Below are positions 43,052 through 48,159 of a DNA stretch of 48,159 bases, piece after piece. The stretch comes from Oscillospiraceae bacterium (lineage in GTDB: Bacteria; Bacillota; Clostridia; Oscillospirales; Oscillospiraceae). Below the pieces are notes generated by a model. It did no database searches. It was not told where the DNA came from and worked only from the letters and a program-made list of their open reading frames with translations. How positions within the stretch are numbered: the stretch's first letter is position 1; every line of letters starts with the position of its first letter. Position numbers and translations under genes: made by a program. The stretch lies in contig SVLC01000008.1 in assembly GCA_015068155.1 (NCBI GenBank), positions 1-48,159 on the forward strand, written 5' to 3'.

Positions 43052-43095
43052 AAATTGTTGTTTACGCACCCAAAGCCTTCGGCGCTGTAAACAAT
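43052..43095. repeat. Short palindromic element sharing ends with the 30821 element
   Basis: AAATTGTTGTTTAC (43052-43065) is identical to the left end of the element at 30821. GTAAACAAT (43087-43095) is an imperfect right end, with a small inner stem (AGCC-TTC-GGC). It lies 39 bases before yggS and may be an internally deleted copy. Confidence 0.6.
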
Positions 43096-43133
43096 CCTTT
43101 TCCTTACCATCACACAGAAAGAGGTACATCGCC

Positions 43134-43832
43134 ATGTCCATCACTGAAAATGTTGCCAAGGTTCTTTCCGATATCGAACAGGCTGCCATCGCAGCCGGGC
43201 GAGACCCCCGGCAGATCACCCTCTGCGCCGCCACTAAAATGAACGATGCGCAAAATGTCCGGGAAGCCATAGCCGCCGGTGTTCGCTGCTGTGGAGAAAA
43301 CCGGGTGCAGGAACTGACGGCCAAGCTGGCGGAAAACGCCTATGAAGGCGCGGACCTGCATTTTATCGGCCATCTGCAAACCAACAAAGTCAAGCAGGTA
43401 GTGGGCAAGGTCAGCCTGATCCAAAGTGTGGATTCTCTGCGGCTATTGGAGGCTATCGAAAAAGAAGCAGCCAAACAGGGCATCCGGCAGGACATTTTGC
43501 TGGAGATCAACATTGGCGAGGAATCCAGCAAATCCGGCTTGCATCGGGAAGAAATCTACCAAATGCTGGAAAAAGTGGCCCAAAGCACCGCTGTCCGGGT
43601 TCGCGGATTGATGGCAATTCCCCCAATTTGTCAAAATCCGGGAGATAATAACAAATTTTTTGCAGAAATGTGCAACCTTTCTGTTGACATAACGGAAAAA
43701 AAATACGATAATGTATGCATGGAAATTTTGTCTATGGGCATGTCCGACGATTATGCCGACGCCATCGCCCATGGCAGCACCATGATCCGGGTCGGTACCG
43801 CTATTTTCGGCGCCCGGAATTACGGAGTATGA
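43134..43832 (+). CDS. YggS-family PLP homeostasis protein
   Basis: The 232-residue protein is the single-domain alanine-racemase-fold family (YggS/YlmE/PLPBP) that binds pyridoxal phosphate and buffers its supply. It has the PLP lysine K35 in LCAATKMNDA, CGENRVQEL, the HFIGHLQTNKVK signature, and the C-terminal LSMGMSDDYADAIAHGSTMIRVGTAIFG. SD GAAAGAGG precedes the ATG. It heads the yggS-sepF-divIVA cluster, as in the ylm region of Firmicutes. Confidence 0.96.
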   Translation: MSITENVAKVLSDIEQAAIAAGRDPRQITLCAATKMNDAQNVREAIAAGVRCCGENRVQELTAKLAENAYEGADLHFIGHLQTNKVKQVVGKVSLIQSVDSLRLLEAIEKEAAKQGIRQDILLEINIGEESSKSGLHREEIYQMLEKVAQSTAVRVRGLMAIPPICQNPGDNNKFFAEMCNLSVDITEKKYDNVCMEILSMGMSDDYADAIAHGSTMIRVGTAIFGARNYGV

Positions 43833-43857
43833 ACATAACTGTCAGGAGGAACCTATC

Positions 43858-44340
43858 ATGAGTTTTTGGGATAATGTAAAGAAGTTCGCGCAGCCCTACG
43901 CAGATGATGAATACGATGAATTCGACGATGCCGAAGACGGCTTCGAAGAAGATGGTGAAGCTTCGCCCCGCGCTCCCCGTAAGGCCGCAGAGCCTGCCGC
44001 TGAAGCTGCGCCCGAGCGCAGTGAGAACGCCGGCTTTAATGGCAAGGTGCTGAACATCCATTCCAACAAGCCTTCCGTGGTGCTGTTCCGTCCCACCCGG
44101 TTCGGTGAATGCACCAAGGCCGCCGATGACCTGCGGGCCCGCAAGGCTGTCATTGTCAACATGGAAGATGTGGATGCCAACACCGCCTGCCGTGTAGTGG
44201 ACTTCCTGTCCGGCTGCGCCTATGCCCTGGACGGCAAGGTTCGTAAGATCGCCACCGACACTTATCTGTTCTGCCCCCAGAGCATGGATGTGATGGGCGA
44301 TCTGGAAACCATCCAGACCGAAACAGACGAAACTGTCTGA
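43858..44340 (+). CDS. sepF: Cell division protein SepF
   Basis: SepF binds FtsZ and the membrane and aligns protofilaments at the division ring. The 160-residue protein has the N-terminal amphipathic membrane-binding helix (MSFWDNVKKFAQPYA), an acidic Ala/Pro-rich linker (about 17-58), and the SepF domain with VVLFRPTRFGECTKAADDLRA and VNMEDVDANTACRVVDFLSG. SD CAGGAGG precedes the ATG. Between yggS and divIVA, the usual place. Confidence 0.96.
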   Translation: MSFWDNVKKFAQPYADDEYDEFDDAEDGFEEDGEASPRAPRKAAEPAAEAAPERSENAGFNGKVLNIHSNKPSVVLFRPTRFGECTKAADDLRARKAVIVNMEDVDANTACRVVDFLSGCAYALDGKVRKIATDTYLFCPQSMDVMGDLETIQTETDETV

Positions 44341-44374
44341 TAGATCATTTCAAAGAAACAGAGAGGAATTTTCT

Positions 44375-45043
44375 ATGCTGACACCCCAACAGATCGAACA
44401 GGTTTCTTTTTCTACCGTAAAGTTTAACGGCTACAGCATGCGGGATGTGGATGCATTCCTGGAGCCCCTGGTAGATGACTACATCACACTTTACAAGGAA
44501 AACTCCCTGCTGAAGAGCAAAATGCGTGTCCTGGTGGGCAAGCTGGAGGAGTACCGCAAAAACGAAGCTTCCATGAAGGATGCCATCGTCAATGCCCAGA
44601 AGACCTGCGACATGATGGTTAAGGAAGCCGAAAACAAGTGCGTCACCATGCTCAACGAAGCCAATCTGGCCGCCGCGGAGAATAACCGCAATGTCCGTGT
44701 GCTGATTTCCGAAGAAAGCGCCCGGGTGGATCAGGCCCGTCAGTTGGCCGCCGCCCATATCGACGAACTGCAGACCCAACTGCAGTTCTGCATCGAAAAG
44801 CTGGAGGATATCAAGCAGGGCCGCTATCCCGCTGTGCCGGATGTGGAGGCTCTGATCCCCGAAACTCCCGATGCCCAGGAACGGATGACTGCCGTAGCCG
44901 ACGAGATCAGCCAAAATCTGGCCAATTCCATTGGTTCCACCGAAGATACCGAAGTGGTTCCCCAGCCCATGCATCCCGGCGACGATCCCACCAACAAATT
45001 CACCGGCCTGCAGTTCGGCCCCCAGTACGATCCCACCCGCTAA
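44375..45043 (+). CDS. divIVA: DivIVA-family septum/pole protein
   Basis: DivIVA proteins are coiled-coil scaffolds that sense membrane curvature. The 222-residue protein starts with the conserved lipid-binding module (MLTPQQIEQVSFSTVKFNGYSMRDVDAFLEPL variant), followed by coiled coil to about residue 150 and an acidic disordered tail ending in DPTR. SD AGAGAGGA precedes the ATG. No terminator but a palindromic repeat follows, before the ileS leader. Confidence 0.93.
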   Translation: MLTPQQIEQVSFSTVKFNGYSMRDVDAFLEPLVDDYITLYKENSLLKSKMRVLVGKLEEYRKNEASMKDAIVNAQKTCDMMVKEAENKCVTMLNEANLAAAENNRNVRVLISEESARVDQARQLAAAHIDELQTQLQFCIEKLEDIKQGRYPAVPDVEALIPETPDAQERMTAVADEISQNLANSIGSTEDTEVVPQPMHPGDDPTNKFTGLQFGPQYDPTR

Positions 45044-45052
45044 TGCAAACGC

Positions 45053-45148
45053 TGTCATCCTGAGCGGAGCGCAGCGAAGCCGAAGGATTCGTCCCTTATC
45101 CCAAAAGAGAACGGATCCCTCCACGCGCTACGCTTGGTCAGGATGACA
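45053..45148. repeat. Palindromic repeat related to the 30821 element
   Basis: TGTCATCCTGAG (45053-45064) faces TCAGGATGACA near the right end (45138-45148), with AGCCGAAGGATTCG and ACGGATCC inside. The left half closely matches 30859-30895 (TGTCATCCTGAGGGAGCGAAGCGA region). It lacks the AATTGTTGTTTA ends. It lies between divIVA and the T-box leader. Confidence 0.72.
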
Positions 45149-45169
45149 AAATATTCTGAATAATATAAG

Positions 45170-45412
45170 GCTGTGACGAGGACAAGTCGTTTGCCAAGCT
45201 GTTTTCAGAGAGCTGCCGCCAGGTGCGAGGCAGTAACAGACGCAAACGGTATCCCCTCCGAGCCGCGCACCGAACGGATCTTTCCCATTAGATTGCGCCG
45301 GTTTTCGCCCGATAACGCGAGTTCGAGTGCCGTCACAAGACGGAATGAGAGTGGTACCGCAGAGGTATATTGCGCCTTTGTCTCTTAATGCTAGGGACAA
45401 AGGCGTTTTTTA
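45170..45412 (+). promoter_or_regulatory. T-box leader, isoleucine type, for ileS
   Basis: The T-box motif GAGAGTGGTACCGC is at 45347-45360. It is followed by a terminator: CGCCTTTGTC (45373-45382) pairs with GACAAAGGCG (45396-45405), then a T-run to 45412. Stem I is visible: GAGG (45178-45181) with CCTC (45255-45258), and CGTTTGC (45188-45194) with GCAAACG (45242-45248). The internal loop between them carries ATC (45251-45253), an Ile codon, as specifier. Uncharged tRNA-Ile would favour the antiterminator and read-through into the small ORF and ileS. The 45044-45458 stretch has no gene, only this and the repeats. Confidence 0.93.
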
Positions 45413-45416
45413 TTTC

Positions 45417-45441
45417 GTAGGGGCGATTCACGAATCGCCCG
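45417..45441 (+). repeat. GTAGGG-type repeat, left copy framing the small ORF
   Basis: GTAGGGGCGATTCACGAATCGCCCG: inverted relative to 45687-45711 with one mismatch in 25, and itself a hairpin (GGGCGATTC / GAATCGCCC). Confidence 0.85.
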
Positions 45442-45458
45442 TCAAAGGAGGTTATAGT

Positions 45459-45683
45459 ATGCAGATATTCCTGATCGCCGCGCAGATCACAGTTCTGCTG
45501 GTCATTGGCTTGCTGTTGTGGCAGATTTGGCGCAAATTCAAGTCTATACCTGAAGATGAGGTCATTGGAGAAGATCGTGCAAAGTACATGACCCAGCGGC
45601 TGACCTGGATCGCCATTTGTTCCGGTTTCATGGCAGTACTGCAAATCATCTCTGTTGTTTTACGCGTACTTGAAATCATTTGA
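45459..45683 (+). CDS. Small two-helix membrane protein between T-box and ileS
   Basis: I do not recognise a family. The 74-residue protein has two membrane helices (about 4-22 and 48-71) joined by a charged loop (RKFKSIPEDEVIGEDRAKYMTQR). The ATG at 45459 follows AAAGGAGG at a good distance, so translation is likely. It lies downstream of the T-box terminator and upstream of ileS, framed by inverted repeats, and would be controlled by isoleucine charging together with ileS. Carried-in cassette or lineage gene cannot be decided here. Confidence 0.7.
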   Translation: MQIFLIAAQITVLLVIGLLLWQIWRKFKSIPEDEVIGEDRAKYMTQRLTWIAICSGFMAVLQIISVVLRVLEII

Positions 45684-45686
45684 GAA

Positions 45687-45711
45687 CGGGCGACTCGTGA
45701 ATCGCCCCTAC
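45687..45711 (-). repeat. GTAGGG-type repeat, right copy framing the small ORF
   Basis: CGGGCGACTCGTGAATCGCCCCTAC begins 4 bases after the small ORF and is the reverse complement of 45417-45441 except for one base. Confidence 0.85.
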
Positions 45712-45768
45712 AAATATGATTTTCCATTGTCAATTGTCAATTCAAATATTATATGGAGGTAACATCCA

Positions 45769-48159
45769 ATGGACTATAAAAACACAATCATCACCCCCAA
45801 GACCGACTTCCCCATGAAGGCCGGTCTGCCCGCCCGTGAGCCCGGCATGCTGCAAGCCTGGGAAGAGCAGGATCTGTACAACGCCCTGCTGGAAAAGAAT
45901 AAGGATCTGCCCCCCTTCATCCTGCATGACGGCCCTCCCTTCTCCAACGGCTACATCCACATGGGCCACGCCCTGAACAAGACTCTGAAGGATTTCATCG
46001 TTCGCTCTCAGGCTATGATGGGCCGCTACACCCCCTATGTCCCCGGCTGGGACAACCACGGTCTGCCCATTGAGCGGGCCATCGAAACTTCCAAGAAGAA
46101 GCTGAACAAGGATATGTCTGTGCCGGAGTTCCGGGCAGCCTGCGCCGATTTTGCCGAGGATTTCATCCAGAAGCAGATGGGCGGTTTCAAGCGCCTGGGC
46201 GTTGTGGGCGATTGGGCGCATCCCTACCGCACCATGGACAAGCATTTTGAAGCCCAGGAAGTGAAGGTCTTTGGTCGGATGTTCGACAAGGGCTATATCT
46301 ACAAGGGCCTGAAGCCCGTGACCTGGTGTCCCTTCTGTGTCACTGCCGTGGCCGAAGCGGATATTGTTTACAACGACGACCCCTGTACCACCGCTTATGT
46401 GAAATTCCCCATCCATGACGATCTGGGCAAGCTGGCCGGCTTTGATCTGAGTAAGACCTATTTCGTCATTTGGACCACAACCATTTGGACCCTGCCCGGT
46501 AACCTGGCCATCTGCCTGCATCCCCGGGACAGCTACGTGCTGGTAAAGGCCGAAAACGGCGAGACCTACATCATGGCAGAAGCGCTGATGGAAAAGGTCA
46601 TGAAAATCGGCGGCTTTGAGAATTACGAAGTCCTGGCCTCCTATCCCGGCGCCTTCTTCGAGAATATGCTGGCAAAGCATCCCTTCCTGGATAAGACCTC
46701 CCGCCTGGTTTGGGCTGAGTATGTCACCATGGATTCCGGTACCGGCTGTGTCCACACCGCTCCCGGCTTCGGCGCCGATGACTACAACACCTGCATGCGC
46801 TACGGCATGGAGCTGGTGGTGCCGGTAGACGATTACGGCCGCCACACCGACTACGCCGGTCCCTACGCCGGTCTGAAGACCGAGGAGAGCAATCCCATCA
46901 TCCTGGCTGACATGAAAGAAAACGGCTCTCTGTTCGCCGCTGAGGATGTTGTCCACTCCTATCCCCATCACGACCGCTGCAAGAAGCCCGTCATCTTCCG
47001 GGCAACGCCTCAGTGGTTCTGTTCTGTGGAATCCTTCAAGGATCAGGCCATCCAGGCCATTGAAAATGTTCAGTGGTTCCCCGCCTGGGGCGAGGACCGT
47101 ATGGTCAGCATGATCCGCGAGCGGGCCGACTGGTGCATCTCCCGTCAGCGCCGTTGGGGTATGCCCATCCCCGTGTTCTACTGCGACGATTGCGGCAAGC
47201 CCGTTTCCACCCCCGAATCCATCGAGAAGATCTCCAAGCTGTTCGACGAGCATGGCTCCAACATCTGGTTCCAGAAAGAAGCCATGGAGCTGGCCCCCGA
47301 CGGCTTCACCTGCCCCCACTGCGGCGGCAAGCACTTCACCAAGGAGACCGACACCCTGGACTGCTGGTTCGACTCCGGTTCCACCCACTATTCCAGCCTG
47401 ATGTACCGCACCCCCGAGCTGTGGCCCGCCGATGTGTATCTGGAAGGCGCAGATCAGTATCGCGGCTGGTTCCAGTCCAGCCTTCTGACCTCCGTGGGCG
47501 CGCTGGATAAGGGCGCTCCCTTCCGTCAGGTCATCACCCACGGCTGGGTGGTTGACGGTCAGGGCCGCGCCATGCACAAGAGCCTGGGCAACGGCGTTGA
47601 CCCCGCCGATTTGATCAAGGACTTCGGCGCCGACATCGTCCGTCTGTGGGCAGCTTCCTCGGATTACCACGCCGATGTGCGCTGCTCCAAGGAGATCTTC
47701 AAGCAGATCGCCCAGAACTATCTGAAGTTCCGCAACACCGCCCGTTACTGCCTGGGCAACCTGGCCGACTTCGATCCCAACACCGATATGGTGAAGGCCG
47801 AAGATCTGGAAGAGCTGGATAAGTGGGCGCTGACCAAGCTGGATAATCTGATCAAGTTCTGCCGCAAGGCCTACAACGGCTATGAGTTCCACATGGTCAC
47901 CCACGCCATCAACGATTTCTGCGTGGTGGAGCTGTCCAGCTTCTACCTGGATATCATCAAGGACCGTCTGTACTGCGAAGAAGCCACCGGCAACCGTCGC
48001 CGCAGCGCCCAGACTGCGCTGTTCCTCATCGTAGATGCCATGGCCAAGCTGTTCGCGCCCATTCTGGCCTTCACCTGTGACGAGATCTGGCAGTCCATGC
48101 CCCACCTGGCATCCGACGACAGCCGGAATGTACTGCTGAACCAGATGCCAGGTGGGGCA
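45769..48159 (+). CDS. ileS: Isoleucyl-tRNA synthetase, partial at the window end
   Basis: IleRS charges tRNA-Ile. The frame is open from 45769 to the last base (797 residues); the tRNA-binding C-terminal part is missing. The class I signatures are HMGH (64-67, HIGH motif) and AMHKSLGN (about 601-608, KMSKS position), with the editing domain between (TTIWTLPGNLAI region). GGAGG lies ten bases before the ATG. It is controlled by the upstream Ile T-box. The final 16 bases repeat, inverted, a segment 30 bases upstream, so the last residues may be an assembly artefact. Confidence 0.97.
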   Translation, partial: MDYKNTIITPKTDFPMKAGLPAREPGMLQAWEEQDLYNALLEKNKDLPPFILHDGPPFSNGYIHMGHALNKTLKDFIVRSQAMMGRYTPYVPGWDNHGLPIERAIETSKKKLNKDMSVPEFRAACADFAEDFIQKQMGGFKRLGVVGDWAHPYRTMDKHFEAQEVKVFGRMFDKGYIYKGLKPVTWCPFCVTAVAEADIVYNDDPCTTAYVKFPIHDDLGKLAGFDLSKTYFVIWTTTIWTLPGNLAICLHPRDSYVLVKAENGETYIMAEALMEKVMKIGGFENYEVLASYPGAFFENMLAKHPFLDKTSRLVWAEYVTMDSGTGCVHTAPGFGADDYNTCMRYGMELVVPVDDYGRHTDYAGPYAGLKTEESNPIILADMKENGSLFAAEDVVHSYPHHDRCKKPVIFRATPQWFCSVESFKDQAIQAIENVQWFPAWGEDRMVSMIRERADWCISRQRRWGMPIPVFYCDDCGKPVSTPESIEKISKLFDEHGSNIWFQKEAMELAPDGFTCPHCGGKHFTKETDTLDCWFDSGSTHYSSLMYRTPELWPADVYLEGADQYRGWFQSSLLTSVGALDKGAPFRQVITHGWVVDGQGRAMHKSLGNGVDPADLIKDFGADIVRLWAASSDYHADVRCSKEIFKQIAQNYLKFRNTARYCLGNLADFDPNTDMVKAEDLEELDKWALTKLDNLIKFCRKAYNGYEFHMVTHAINDFCVVELSSFYLDIIKDRLYCEEATGNRRRSAQTALFLIVDAMAKLFAPILAFTCDEIWQSMPHLASDDSRNVLLNQMPGGA

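Noticed and set aside
47570-47595. IleRS with AMHKS instead of KMSKS as a damaged active site
   Set aside because: The key second Lys-Ser (KS) and the following LGN are intact, and I recall similar AMHKS variants in clostridial IleRS; it looks like a lineage feature.

Overview
The window reads as chromosome from an anaerobic, Gram-positive member of the Clostridia, most likely an Oscillospiraceae/Ruminococcaceae-type gut bacterium. The evidence is the gene set and order: tilS-hpt-ftsH, gdpP-rplI-dnaB, miaB-mutS-mutL-miaA-hfq, yggS-sepF-divIVA-ileS, RNase J, a T-box leader, rubrerythrin, and strong AGGAGG-type ribosome binding sites. Base composition is GC-rich and even. I see no prophage, CRISPR array, rRNA, tRNA or biosynthetic cluster. 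The genus cannot be fixed from the sequence alone.

Layout. 1-132 is the 5' end of a group II (class C type) intron on the minus strand, directly behind the uvrB terminator. 166-12304 is rich in DNA repair: radC-uvrB (-), uvrA (-) and mfd (+), with a kinase-like protein lacking its phospho-acceptor, prs and pth between them. 12377-19689 is envelope and stress: a VanW-family protein, rubrerythrin, a hemolysin III-type membrane protein, a CBS protein, murC, ddl and DUF1934. 19788-27925 is one minus-strand operon, gdpP-rplI-nudix-dnaB-tilS-hpt-ftsH. 27973-33699 holds an unknown exported protein, RNase J, a dihydrouridine synthase and a zinc-ribbon PpiC foldase.

33754-43035 is a long plus-strand operon, miaB-mutS-CPBP protease-mutL-small zinc-ribbon membrane protein-broken CrtO-like gene-unknown-miaA-hfq. 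It combines mismatch repair with A37 tRNA modification (MiaA and MiaB act in sequence). 43134-45043 is the division segment yggS-sepF-divIVA. An isoleucine T-box (45170-45412), a small two-helix membrane ORF framed by inverted repeats, and ileS follow; ileS runs off the end.

Promoters are easy to read here: many genes have a TTGNNN -35 box 16-18 bases from a TATAAT -10, often with an upstream TG (extended -10). Most of the window is ordinary housekeeping DNA. The points worth a second look are the intron insertion, the degenerate kinase, the ORF placed between the Ile T-box and ileS, two families of palindromic repeats, the frameshifted gene, and signs that both window ends are assembly break points. 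I did not find a convincing new defence or metabolic system.
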